Assembly (NCBI GenBank): GCA_031257235.1
Contig: JAIRPA010000049.1
Location: 1-14,447, forward strand
DNA length: 14,447 nt
DNA from: Burkholderiales bacterium
GTDB lineage: Bacteria > Pseudomonadota > Gammaproteobacteria > Burkholderiales > Casimicrobiaceae
Direction: 5' to 3'
Positions 7,012-14,142 of this stretch are shown one piece after another. The first letter of the stretch is position 1. The number at the start of each line of letters is the position of its first letter. The position numbers were made by a program, and so were the translations under genes. The notes under the pieces were generated by a model, which was given only the letters and a program-made list of their open reading frames with translations, searched no databases and was not told the origin of the DNA.

Positions 7012-9960
7012 TTATCCTTTTAAACCGTTGGGGGTTCGGCGGGCGTTGATCAGGCGCAACCACGCCACCACCCGCTCCATTTTCATAAACCGCGAACCCT
7101 TCACCAATATTGTGTGAGGGCAAGACGCATGAAGTGCCTCCGTTAAAGCGTCGTTTAACGCTTCAACGGTATCAAAATGTCGGGCATGGTTGCCAAACGC
7201 CGCCACACTTGCCGCCGACAAGGCACCAACCGCAAAAAGCCGGGTCACCCCCGCTTTTCGGGCGGCAATGCCGACTTCGTGATGAAAGTTCTCGCCTTCC
7301 TCTCCGACCTCGCCCATGTCGCCCAAGATCAACCATTTTTGCGATGAAGGGTCGGCACACAAGACTTTAATAGCCGCCAACACGGAGTCAGGATTGGCGT
7401 TATAAGTATCGTCAATCAAATTCACGGATAACGCCGGCAAAAAGCTCGTGGATAACCTTCCCGTCACCGGCTCAAACGACGATAACGCTAGGACGGCTTT
7501 GTCCAACGGCACTCCCAACACGATGGCCGCCGCCGTCGCCGCCTGCGCGTTTTCTATCATCGCGTCGCCCAAAACCCGAAGGTGCGCCACCCCTTCCTGC
7601 ACCGTCGATTCGTTTTGATACCTCACTTTTAATGACGCGCGCGGGGGATGACGATCAAGCCTCATCTCGGCAACGCCGGAAATCGTTGTCGATAACGATG
7701 GTTGTAATCGCGCGTCCGCGTTAAAGGCCCATACCCGTGCGTTCAACGATTCCGCTTTTTGACGCCACCTCTCAAAATAGTGATCTTGCCCGTTTAAAAT
7801 GGCAGCGCTGCCTTTTTGAAGCACAGAGAGCGCGTCACCATGTTCCAACGCCACGGTTTCCACGTCTTTCATAAACTCCTGATGTTCGCGTTGTGCGTTG
7901 TTGATCAACACGGCATCAGGGAGTGCTATGGACGAAAGCGTTGCCGTTTCTCCGCGATGATTCATTCCCAACTCGATCACCGCCACTTTATGTTCTTTGC
8001 GCAACGTCAATAGCGTCAACGGTAAACCAATCGCGTTATTTAAGTTACCGGAAGTCGCGCAGACCTGATGATGCCCGTAATACTCCCGCGCAATGTGTGC
8101 GATCATTTCTTTGACCGTTGTTTTGCCGTTACTGCCCGTCACGACCAATAAACGCGCATTCATGGTTTGCCGCCAAGCGCGCGCCATGTCCGCCAAGGCA
8201 AGCGAGGTATCGTCCACCGCAATCACGGGCTTGCCAAGATAACGATCCCGATGTTGACGACTCACGATGGCCGCCGCGCCGCTTTGGATCACCGCGTCCA
8301 CAAAATCATGTCCGTCAAAACGATCCCCCTTCAACGCCACAAATAAATCTCCGGCAATCACGTGGCGCGAGTCACTGAGCACTCGATGAATCGTGCGGTC
8401 TTCGCCCAAACATTCCCCGCCGACCGTCGTGGCAATCTCCGACAAACGCCAACCCATTGCATGTGCCGCGTCCCATTGTTGCAGGGCTTTTTCGGCAACC
8501 GCCTGATCGGAAAACATCAGGCGTTGACCTTTCATTTCTTGATAAGACTCATGCCCTTTGCCGGCAATTAAAACGGTATCGTTCAATGACGCTTTGTGAA
8601 TCGCTTCTTCGATGGCGCGCGCGCGATCCGGCTGTACCGACATCGATTCCTCGCGCGCGACAAACGGCACGCCTTTGATGATGTCGTTGATGATGGTGTT
8701 AGGGTCTTCGCTGCGCGGGTTGTCGTTGGTCAACCAAAAATGATCAAAGACTTGTGAGGCGATATTGCCCATCATCGGGCGCTTCCCGGCATCTCGGTCT
8801 CCGCCGCAACCCATGACACCGAACAATCGTTCGCCGCGTTTTAGCCCCGCCCGCAACGATAACGCCGCATTGTTTAAAGCGTCCGGCGTGTGCGCGTAAT
8901 CCACCACCACTTTGGGCGTGCGCGACGAACCTAATTTTTCTAACCTGCCTTTGGGCGGCAAAAGCGTGGACATCACACGCGCGGCATCGGCAAGTGCCAC
9001 ACCCCGCGCCAACAAAACCCCTAAAACCCCCAATAGATTTTCTACATTAAACGCGCCGATCAACGATGTTTTAATCGTGGCGCGTCCGTAGGCGGACGCA
9101 TCAACCTCAAACGTCAACCCTGTGGCAAGCCCTTCAATAGAAAGCGCTTTTAAGGTGGCGTGATCGCCCTCCGGTTTGGCGGTATACGTGATCACTTTCG
9201 CGCCGGCGCGTTGGGCAAGCTCGGCAAATGAACGACCGTAATCATCGTCAAGATTAATCACCGCACAATGCAACCCCGGCGAGGCAAACAACAAGGCTTT
9301 GGCGCGCGCGTAGTCCTCCATTGTCTTGTGATAATCCAAATGATCGCGCGAAATATTAGTAAAGAGCGCCGTATCAAAAGCCACGCCCGCCACACGATGT
9401 TGATGAAGACCGATCGAAGAAACTTCCATCGCCACCGCGCGCGCGCCCTCGTCTCGAAAACGCGCCAGCGCTTCACACACCCGTGCCGCGTCAGGGGTGG
9501 TATTGAGCGATTCGCTCATCGCGTCGGCAAAGCCCATGCCTAAGGTGCCGATCACCGCGGTTTTTTGATCCAACGCCGTCAAAGCCTGCATGATCCATTG
9601 TGTGCATGAGGTTTTACCGTTCGTGCCGGTCACGCCGATCACCGCCACCTCACGTGACGGATGACCGTAAACCGCATCGGCGAATAAACCCAAGACTTCC
9701 GACAGGTTCGGCACGACAAAATCTTTTGTTTCGGATAGAGCTTCTTCACCGGCAATCGGTTCGCGGACAATGCCTGCCGCACCTTTTTGTCGTGCCTCTT
9801 GGCAAAACGCGCGACCGTCCACGTGCGCGCCTGCCATCGCCGCAAAGATAAACCCTTTTTGAACGCGACGACTGTCTGCCACCATTCCCACCACAGGGAC
9901 GGCGCGTGTGTTCAACCACGCGGTGAATTTTTCCAAGAGAGGATTGCGGTCGGTCATCAT
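7012..9960 (-). CDS. murE/murF: Fused MurE-MurF: UDP-MurNAc-tripeptide synthetase / UDP-MurNAc-pentapeptide synthetase
   Basis: One 982-codon frame carries two complete Mur ligases. Residues 1 to about 496 are MurE, which adds meso-diaminopimelate to UDP-MurNAc-L-Ala-D-Glu: ADSRRVQKG (28-36), ATP loop TGTNGKT (111-117), TNISRDHLDYH (201-211), YARAK with probable carbamylated Lys221, VDYAHTPD (353-360) and DNPR (413-416), the family marker for meso-DAP rather than lysine. Residues about 503-982 are MurF, which adds D-Ala-D-Ala: SDSRHVIAGDLFVALKG (529-545), ATP loop GSNGKTT (609-615), NAQREHQEF (688-696), IDDTYNANPDS (849-859) and ILGDMGEVGEEG (878-889). The MurE end (ALQQWDAAH) runs straight into the MurF start (MGWRLSEIA) with no linker to speak of. 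The start ATG shares one base with the ftsI stop (TAATG), with GGAGA seven bases upstream; a second ATG follows at 9957. No stop or frameshift separates the halves. Bordetella has a comparable fusion. Confidence 0.97.
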   Translation of the reverse strand: MMTDRNPLLEKFTAWLNTRAVPVVGMVADSRRVQKGFIFAAMAGAHVDGRAFCQEARQKGAAGIVREPIAGEEALSETKDFVVPNLSEVLGLFADAVYGHPSREVAVIGVTGTNGKTSCTQWIMQALTALDQKTAVIGTLGMGFADAMSESLNTTPDAARVCEALARFRDEGARAVAMEVSSIGLHQHRVAGVAFDTALFTNISRDHLDYHKTMEDYARAKALLFASPGLHCAVINLDDDYGRSFAELAQRAGAKVITYTAKPEGDHATLKALSIEGLATGLTFEVDASAYGRATIKTSLIGAFNVENLLGVLGVLLARGVALADAARVMSTLLPPKGRLEKLGSSRTPKVVVDYAHTPDALNNAALSLRAGLKRGERLFGVMGCGGDRDAGKRPMMGNIASQVFDHFWLTNDNPRSEDPNTIINDIIKGVPFVAREESMSVQPDRARAIEEAIHKASLNDTVLIAGKGHESYQEMKGQRLMFSDQAVAEKALQQWDAAHAMGWRLSEIATTVGGECLGEDRTIHRVLSDSRHVIAGDLFVALKGDRFDGHDFVDAVIQSGAAAIVSRQHRDRYLGKPVIAVDDTSLALADMARAWRQTMNARLLVVTGSNGKTTVKEMIAHIAREYYGHHQVCATSGNLNNAIGLPLTLLTLRKEHKVAVIELGMNHRGETATLSSIALPDAVLINNAQREHQEFMKDVETVALEHGDALSVLQKGSAAILNGQDHYFERWRQKAESLNARVWAFNADARLQPSLSTTISGVAEMRLDRHPPRASLKVRYQNESTVQEGVAHLRVLGDAMIENAQAATAAAIVLGVPLDKAVLALSSFEPVTGRLSTSFLPALSVNLIDDTYNANPDSVLAAIKVLCADPSSQKWLILGDMGEVGEEGENFHHEVGIAARKAGVTRLFAVGALSAASVAAFGNHARHFDTVEALNDALTEALHASCPHTILVKGSRFMKMERVVAWLRLINARRTPNGLKG

Positions 9961-11789
9961 TAAATGGTCTCCGCAAAATCATCGTCAACAGCGGGCGGCA
10001 ACGCAAAATTCGCTTCCGCGCGATCCGGCGGCACATTCATTAAAAACAAAGACTTCTCGACTACTTCCGCAAAAACAGGCGCCGCGACTTGTCCGCCCAT
10101 GTGTAAATTCATCGGCTCATCAATCATCACCGCCACAATCACGCGCGGCGATTCCGCCGGCGCAAACCCGACGAACGAGCCGACAAATTTTGTCTCCGAA
10201 TACTTACCGTTCTCAACTTTATTGGCTGTGCCGGTCTTGCCCGCCACGCGATAACTCGGCGTTTGCGCGCGGGTGCCGGTGCCGCCGCGCTCGGTGGTGC
10301 GTTCCAAAATGTGCCGCATCTTTGCTGCCGTCTCACCGCGAATCACCGGCTTGCCGTACACGGGCTCGCTGACTTTGTACAACGATACCGGTTTTAATTC
10401 CCCATCTGTAAAAATGGTGTAGGCGCGCGCCAACTGCAATAAATTCACCGTCACGCCATGTCCGTAGGAGATGGTGGCTTGTTGGGTTTTGTCCCAACGT
10501 TTGGCGGGCATTAAGCGTCCGGGCGTTTCTCCGGGAAAACCGGTGCCGGTCGGCACGCCAAAGCCGGCATCGGTCAAGCCTTGCCACATTTGTTGCGGGG
10601 TCATCGTGAAGGCTATTTTCGCGCACCCGATGTTGGACGACTGCCGAACCACGTCTTCTACGGAAATCGCGCCGGTGCTTCTATGCGCATCATGTATCTT
10701 ATATTTACCAATCACCAATTCGCCGTTATCGCGCGATACCATCGTTTGCGGCGTGACCTTGCCGCTGTCGATCGCAAAGGCAACCGTCAGCGGTTTAAAC
10801 GTTGACCCCGGCTCGAACTGATCGACAATGGCGCGATTTTTTTTGCCTGCCGATTGTCGTTCATCCAAATGATTGGGATTAAACGAAGGCAGATTCACCA
10901 TTGCCAAGACCTCGCCGGTACGGGCATCCAACACCACGGCGCCGCCGGCTTTGGCTTTGTGTTTTTCAATCGCTTCTTTCAACGCCGTGTACGCGTATTC
11001 TTGAATGCGTGTGTCGATAGAAAGCGTGATGTCCGCGCCTTTTTTGGGTAAGGTCACGGTTTCAATATCTTCAATGGCTTCACGTTTGACGTTGCGCAAC
11101 ACGCGACGCATGCCCGGCGTGCTTTGCAACGCGCTTTGAAGCGCCAACTCGATACCCTCCTGCCCGCTGTCTCCCTCGCCGGTATACCCCACTAAAGGCC
11201 CGGTCAAATCGCCGAGCGGGTAATAACGCCAATACCCGTTTTCATCGTCCAAGCCTTTGATTTTGAGTGCCATCGCCTGATCGGCAACATCGGGCGACAA
11301 CCTTTTGGCAAGGTACACCACGCTTCGTTCGTCGTCGATTTTTTTGCGCAAGGCATCCACCGACATCTTTAATATTTTGGCAAGCGCGACGCGCTTTTCT
11401 TCCAGTTTTTTGATGTTCGCTTCCGCACGAACGCGATCCGCTTCGGGCATGGCTTTGGCGGCAGTGGCTAAGGTTTTTAAATGTTTATCGGAAATTTCCA
11501 ATACATTCGTGCGCACCAACAAGGCTTTGACCGGCAGGGATCGCGCAAGCTCTTTCCCGTTGCGATCCAAAATCACGCCGCGACTGGCCGGGATTTCCAT
11601 CGACCCGACAAAACGCTCATCGCTTCGGGTTTGCAAAAATGCGACTTTTTCTCCCCATTGTAAATAAAAGGATCGCGCGACCAACACCACAAACGCCGCG
11701 CCCAAACACAAAAACACAATCGCGGCGCGACCCGGTTTTAACCGGATTTCGGCGGTTGTGTTTTCATTGAGTTTGGCGGCGGTTCTCAT
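9960..11789 (-). CDS. ftsI: Septal peptidoglycan D,D-transpeptidase FtsI (PBP3)
   Basis: FtsI cross-links septal peptidoglycan in the periplasm and works with FtsW. The 609-residue protein has a short basic cytoplasmic tail, one membrane segment (about 22-43, no signal cleavage expected), a pedestal domain beginning SRGVILDRNGKELARS (69-84) and a penicillin-binding transpeptidase domain. The catalytic motifs are STFK (329-332, nucleophile Ser329), SSN (384-386) and KTGT (518-521). Residues about 102-150 form a charged, probably helical stretch (KKLEEKRVALAKIL and neighbours) that looks some 25 residues longer than the same part of E. coli FtsI, which explains the slightly long product. The ATG at 11789 follows ftsL by 14 bases, with only a weak GGATGGA ahead of it. 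The stop shares one base with the murE-murF start. Gene position after ftsL separates it from PBP2. Confidence 0.98.
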   Translation of the reverse strand: MRTAAKLNENTTAEIRLKPGRAAIVFLCLGAAFVVLVARSFYLQWGEKVAFLQTRSDERFVGSMEIPASRGVILDRNGKELARSLPVKALLVRTNVLEISDKHLKTLATAAKAMPEADRVRAEANIKKLEEKRVALAKILKMSVDALRKKIDDERSVVYLAKRLSPDVADQAMALKIKGLDDENGYWRYYPLGDLTGPLVGYTGEGDSGQEGIELALQSALQSTPGMRRVLRNVKREAIEDIETVTLPKKGADITLSIDTRIQEYAYTALKEAIEKHKAKAGGAVVLDARTGEVLAMVNLPSFNPNHLDERQSAGKKNRAIVDQFEPGSTFKPLTVAFAIDSGKVTPQTMVSRDNGELVIGKYKIHDAHRSTGAISVEDVVRQSSNIGCAKIAFTMTPQQMWQGLTDAGFGVPTGTGFPGETPGRLMPAKRWDKTQQATISYGHGVTVNLLQLARAYTIFTDGELKPVSLYKVSEPVYGKPVIRGETAAKMRHILERTTERGGTGTRAQTPSYRVAGKTGTANKVENGKYSETKFVGSFVGFAPAESPRVIVAVMIDEPMNLHMGGQVAAPVFAEVVEKSLFLMNVPPDRAEANFALPPAVDDDFAETI

Positions 11790-11803
11790 GGTGAATCCAT
11801 CCG

Positions 11804-12082
11804 TTATTGCGGCTTAGGGCTTGCCCGATATTCAATCACGCGAATCTGATCGAGTGTCGGCAAGCGCATGTTTAATTTGTCACGCGCGAGTTTGTCGATG
11901 CGTTTTCCGGTGGACGCGGTGGATTGTTCCAACAACATTCTTTCGTATTGATCGTTCAATACAATGGCGGTTTGACGCTCGCGTTCAATCGCCGCCGTGG
12001 TTTGACGCGCCTGATGACGCGAGGTGACAAGCGACAACGCGCAGATCACCGCAACGCCCAAAAGTAAAATCGCGCGCCCCAT
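11804..12082 (-). CDS. ftsL: Cell division protein FtsL
   Basis: FtsL is a small bitopic divisome protein that, with FtsB and FtsQ, activates FtsWI. The 92-residue product has a near-N-terminal membrane segment (about 3-20), then a periplasmic heptad-like stretch (ARQTTAAIERERQTAIVLNDQYERMLLEQS, about 25-54 in all) and the ending RIDKLARDKLNMRLPTLDQIRVIEY (61-85), which is the typical FtsL close. Sequence conservation in this family is low, so the call leans on length, topology and position between rsmH and ftsI. A purine-rich GGGGGAGGAG directly precedes the ATG at 12082, and the gap after rsmH is nine bases. The cytoplasmic tail is nearly absent (MGR), shorter than the roughly 35 residues of E. 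coli FtsL. Confidence 0.93.
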   Translation of the reverse strand: MGRAILLLGVAVICALSLVTSRHQARQTTAAIERERQTAIVLNDQYERMLLEQSTASTGKRIDKLARDKLNMRLPTLDQIRVIEYRASPKPQ

Positions 12083-12091
12083 CTCCTCCCC

Positions 12092-13105
12092 CTACCTTAG
12101 CTTGACATTCGACGCGCGACCAAACGCCTTATCCTTAAATACCGCGTCACTGCGCGTTGCCGCGCGCAACACGGCACTGCGCGCGCGAGGATTGGCGGCA
12201 ATTTCATCGTCTCCGGGTTTAACGGCGCGCGATACCCCTGAAAAAACCGCTTTCGGCAACGCGCTTTCTTTGATCGGCAGATGACGAAGGGCGTCGTTGT
12301 CGTCAAAAGGTTGGGCGTGTTTGGCGATGAATTGTTTCACCATGCGATCTTCCAACGAATGAAAACTAATGACCGCAAGCCTTCCGCCGGCTTTTAACTT
12401 TGAGGCGGCTTTGGGCAAAGCGCAACGCAACTCTTCTAGTTCTTCGTTGACCTTGATGCGCAACGCCTGGAAAGAGCGCGTGGCCGGACTCTGCCGCGGG
12501 TCCCCATGAACGCGCTTGCCGACCGTGTCTTCGATGATCTCGACCAGCTGCCGCGTGCGCAACAAGGGGCGTTGCCTGCGAGCATGGATAATTGCCTTTG
12601 CAATTTGTGGAGCAAACCGTTCTTCACCATAATCTTTTAATACCTTTTTAATCAATGATTCATCCGCGCTCGCCAAAAAAGACGCCGCGCTTTCGCCTTC
12701 GGCAGGATTCATCCGCATGTCCAGCGGCGCGTCAAACCGAAAAGAAAATCCTCGCGCCGCATCATCAATTTGCGGCGACGAAGTTCCGAGATCAAGCAAA
12801 ATGCCATCCACCTCTTTAATGTCCAAACTCTCTAATATTTCATCCAACCGTGAAAATCGCGCCTGCGTGAAGGCAAACCTGGAATCGGATTGGGTCAATG
12901 CTTTTGCCGATGCCGCCGCGTCAGGATCACGATCAATCCCGATCACGCGCCCGCCACTCCCCAGCTGCGACAAAATCGCGCGCGTGTGCCCGCCGCGACC
13001 AAACGTCCCGTCCACATAGATGCCGGTCTTGGCAATGGCGAGCGCGCGCAACGTTTCGGTCAACAAGACCGGCACATGAGTATTGCCCGACAACGCCTTT
13101 TCCAT
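12092..13105 (-). CDS. rsmH: 16S rRNA (cytosine(1402)-N(4))-methyltransferase RsmH (MraW)
   Basis: RsmH uses S-adenosylmethionine to methylate N4 of C1402 in 16S rRNA, in the decoding site. From the chosen start the product has 337 residues. It shows HVPVLLTETL (10-19), the methyltransferase loop VDGTFGRGGHT (31-41), IDRDPDA (57-63), LLDLGTSSPQIDDAARGFSF (103-122), PLDMRMN (127-133), KVNEELEEL (218-226) and AVISFHSLEDRMVK (244-257), then the C-terminal ANPRARSAVLRAATR, all family hallmarks. Two starts are possible. ATG 13105 has CGAGGT seven bases upstream and begins next to the conserved region, so I prefer it; ATG 13135 would add ten residues and leave only six bases after mraZ, with no good ribosome binding site. 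The stop TAG lies nine bases before ftsL. Confidence 0.96.
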   Translation of the reverse strand: MEKALSGNTHVPVLLTETLRALAIAKTGIYVDGTFGRGGHTRAILSQLGSGGRVIGIDRDPDAAASAKALTQSDSRFAFTQARFSRLDEILESLDIKEVDGILLDLGTSSPQIDDAARGFSFRFDAPLDMRMNPAEGESAASFLASADESLIKKVLKDYGEERFAPQIAKAIIHARRQRPLLRTRQLVEIIEDTVGKRVHGDPRQSPATRSFQALRIKVNEELEELRCALPKAASKLKAGGRLAVISFHSLEDRMVKQFIAKHAQPFDDNDALRHLPIKESALPKAVFSGVSRAVKPGDDEIAANPRARSAVLRAATRSDAVFKDKAFGRASNVKLR

Positions 13106-13112
13106 CACGATA

Positions 13113-13116
13113 CCTC
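13113..13116 (-). promoter_or_regulatory. Ribosome binding site deciding the rsmH start
   Basis: On the minus strand GAGG (within CGAGGT) stands seven bases before ATG 13105. The competing ATG at 13135 has only TGGA directly against it. This spacing is the main reason for the shorter rsmH start. Confidence 0.55.
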
Positions 13117-13141
13117 GACCCCATCGCCATTCCACGTTGGT

Positions 13142-13633
13142 TTACAAAGAGAAGCCTTCTAACGACGGCGGTAACGTGTTCTTTTTGAACTTCGTTTTTG
13201 CCGCTTCCATCCGCTCATCCCAAAGGGATTTATCCCACACCTCAAACCGCGTTCCCAAACCGACCAACGCCACCTGCCTGCCCAACTGCGCAATGTCGCG
13301 CAACGAAGGCGAAATCAAAATCCGACCGACGCTGTCCGGCTCAACATCTTCCGCATACCCGACCAAACGCCGTTGTAAATCGGAGACCGCGTCGTCAAAC
13401 GAGGGCAACGCCATCAATTCGTCTTGCTTGGGTTGCCAAATCCATCGCGGATAAATCATCAAAAAACTTCCCTGACCGGCAGTGACCACGAGTTTTTGCT
13501 CGTCGCCAAAAAGAGCGTCACGATAACGAACCGGCACCGCCAGCCGCCCTTTGGCGTCCAGCGACAACAACGTCACCCCGCGAAAGCCGGGCTTGGCGGG
13601 CGATAAAGTTGCGTGTTCAGGTATGTCGCTCAT
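13142..13633 (-). CDS. mraZ: Transcriptional regulator MraZ
   Basis: MraZ is a DNA-binding protein with two SpoVT/AbrB-like (swapped-hairpin) domains. It forms a ring-shaped oligomer and in E. coli represses its own dcw promoter. The 163-residue product shows FRGVTLLSLDAKGRLAVP (17-34) with the DAKGR motif (26-30), YPRWIW (61-66), and the second DxxGR motif DSVGR (100-104) followed by ILISPSLRDIAQL. The N-terminus before FRG is about 14 residues longer than in most MraZ proteins. ATG 13633 is still the only reasonable start: an in-frame TAA lies nine bases upstream and no ATG follows before the conserved region. There is no Shine-Dalgarno ahead of it (the bases are AAAACTCC), so translation may be weak. 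It is the first gene of the cluster, and likely operator repeats lie about 80-100 bases upstream. Confidence 0.96.
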   Translation of the reverse strand: MSDIPEHATLSPAKPGFRGVTLLSLDAKGRLAVPVRYRDALFGDEQKLVVTAGQGSFLMIYPRWIWQPKQDELMALPSFDDAVSDLQRRLVGYAEDVEPDSVGRILISPSLRDIAQLGRQVALVGLGTRFEVWDKSLWDERMEAAKTKFKKNTLPPSLEGFSL

Positions 13634-13691
13634 GGAGTTTTATAAAATATCGGTTAGGAATGTTTTTTTAAGAGGTTTTTTGCGGTGAGGC

Positions 13692-13718
13692 GGTGGTTTT
13701 TGACATCTTTTTACCACC
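13692..13718 (-). promoter_or_regulatory. Possible leader hairpin upstream of mraZ
   Basis: GGTGGT and ACCACC form a perfect 6-bp inverted repeat at 13692-13697 and 13713-13718, separated by 15 mostly A/T bases. On the minus-strand transcript it would lie in the mraZ leader and includes the third MraZ-type repeat. The long loop makes it a weak hairpin and it has no U-tract, so it is not a terminator. It may simply be a second, inverted protein-binding half-site. Confidence 0.25.
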
Positions 13719-13736
13719 ATTCACCACAAAAACCCA
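13712..13736 (-). promoter_or_regulatory. Probable MraZ operator: three TGGK direct repeats with a 10-base period
   Basis: Reading the minus strand, TGGGT (13732-13736), TGGTG (13722-13726) and TGGTA (13712-13716) follow each other at exact 10-base intervals, that is five-base repeats with five-base spacers. E. coli MraZ is known to bind TGGGN direct repeats with five-base spacers in front of mraZ. Only the first copy is a perfect TGGG; the other two are TGGT. The position, between a -10-like TATAGT and the mraZ start, fits autorepression of the whole cluster. Confidence 0.6.
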
Positions 13737-13746
13737 CACATTCGAC

Positions 13747-13789
13747 ACTATAACGAGATTTTGTTTCGACCGCTACCTTTTTGTGTCAA
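13747..13789 (-). promoter_or_regulatory. Possible dcw cluster promoter (TATAGT -10; TTGACA upstream at poor spacing)
   Basis: On the minus strand a TATAGT (13747-13752, five of six to consensus) lies directly upstream of the MraZ-type repeats and would start transcription near 13740. A perfect TTGACA lies at 13784-13789, but the spacer is 31 bases, far too long for a sigma-70 pair. No good -35 stands 16-18 bases before TATAGT. So either element alone may be used, or the TTGACA belongs to another weak promoter. The A/T-rich upstream run could serve as an UP-like element. Confidence 0.3.
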
Positions 13790-13816
13790 CTTATTTTTTT
13801 GGCGTTTTTTGACAAT

Positions 13817-13843
13817 CTTTGAAATTCTCTTTTTATTTCAAAG
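13817..13843. repeat. 9-bp perfect inverted repeat (CTTTGAAAT / ATTTCAAAG)
   Basis: CTTTGAAAT (13817-13825) and ATTTCAAAG (13835-13843) are perfect inverted arms around a nine-base loop, TCTCTTTTT. No T-run follows on either strand, so it does not look like an intrinsic terminator. It sits upstream of the probable dcw promoter, between the two divergent genes, as expected of a dimeric regulator site, but I do not recognise the regulator. Confidence 0.5.
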
Positions 13844-13956
13844 GGTTATGAAACGAACTCAAAGTGCTTTTTTAGAAGAAGTGTGGCAAAACTGTTGAAA
13901 TTTTTGATGAATATGGCGCGAAAATTTTACTTGCCGTTTGGATTTTGCATCGCGCG

Positions 13957-14012
13957 GGACGCCTTCTCCCGTTCCGGCGAAATACCGCGCCCACTCGCCG
14001 CCGGTTGGCGTC
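13957..14012. other. GC-rich patch with nested inverted repeats, possible structured RNA or small repeat element
   Basis: Outer arms GACGCC (13958-13963) and GGCGTC (14007-14012) enclose inner arms CGGCGA (13975-13980) and TCGCCG (13995-14000), each perfect over 6 bp, with a 14-base terminal loop. A competing small hairpin CGGGA/TCCCG (13955-13959, 13967-13971) also exists. The GC-rich composition differs sharply from the AT-rich DNA next to it. It could be a structured RNA, a REP-like element or a remnant of inserted DNA; I recognise none of these specifically. Confidence 0.25.
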
Positions 14013-14089
14013 TACCCTTCCCACGCCCATGCGAGTCCGATGAAGACCTTTTGCCACAGTCTTTTGGCTTTGTGATCCCCTCCAAAAAC

Positions 14090-14118
14090 TTGATCTTCGC
14101 TCCCTAATCCGCTATTTT
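14090..14118 (+). promoter_or_regulatory. Probable promoter of the Rpn-family gene
   Basis: TTGATC (14090-14095) and TATTTT (14113-14118) are separated by exactly 17 bases. Each matches four of six consensus bases. Transcription would start near 14125, about 18 bases before the ATG, leaving room for the AAAGGA ribosome binding site at 14131-14136. Confidence 0.4.
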
Positions 14119-14142
14119 GGGGCATCAACGAAAGGATTTTGA

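Larger units (their letters stand above)
13634..14142. other. Divergent intergenic region between mraZ and the Rpn-family gene
   Basis: These 509 bases hold no convincing gene. The mraZ-proximal part (to about 13860) is strongly AT-rich with many A and T runs and carries the probable dcw control sites. From about 13950 to 14040 the composition switches to GC-rich with nested inverted repeats. The last 50 bases carry a plus-strand promoter and ribosome binding site for the Rpn-family gene. Short open frames at 13872-14057 (minus) and 13883-14107 (plus, GTG start) show no recognisable family features and I leave them out. No tRNA or obvious intrinsic terminator was seen. Confidence 0.8.

Noticed and set aside
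159..13606. Many open frames of 60-180 codons on the plus strand across the dcw genes
   Set aside because: All lie antisense to genes with complete family motifs, and their translations are low-complexity, Arg/Pro/His-rich shadows.
13809..13837. Plus-strand TTGACA (13809-13814) with TTTATT 17 bases on, as a promoter for the Rpn gene
   Set aside because: It is a plausible pair but lies over 300 bases from the gene, while a better placed promoter exists at 14090-14118; it also overlaps the palindrome, so I did not list it as a feature.
14018..14035. Further TGGG copies on the minus strand (around 14020-14030) as additional MraZ sites
   Set aside because: They are six bases apart rather than ten, lie in the GC-rich patch, and are 300 bases from the dcw operator.
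13872..14057. 61-codon minus-strand open frame, arginine-rich
   Set aside because: It is the shadow of the GC-rich patch, with no family features and no ribosome binding site.
13883..14107. 74-codon plus-strand open frame (GTG start)
   Set aside because: It has no recognisable domain, only a poor ribosome binding site, a composition that changes half way through, and it runs over the Rpn gene promoter.
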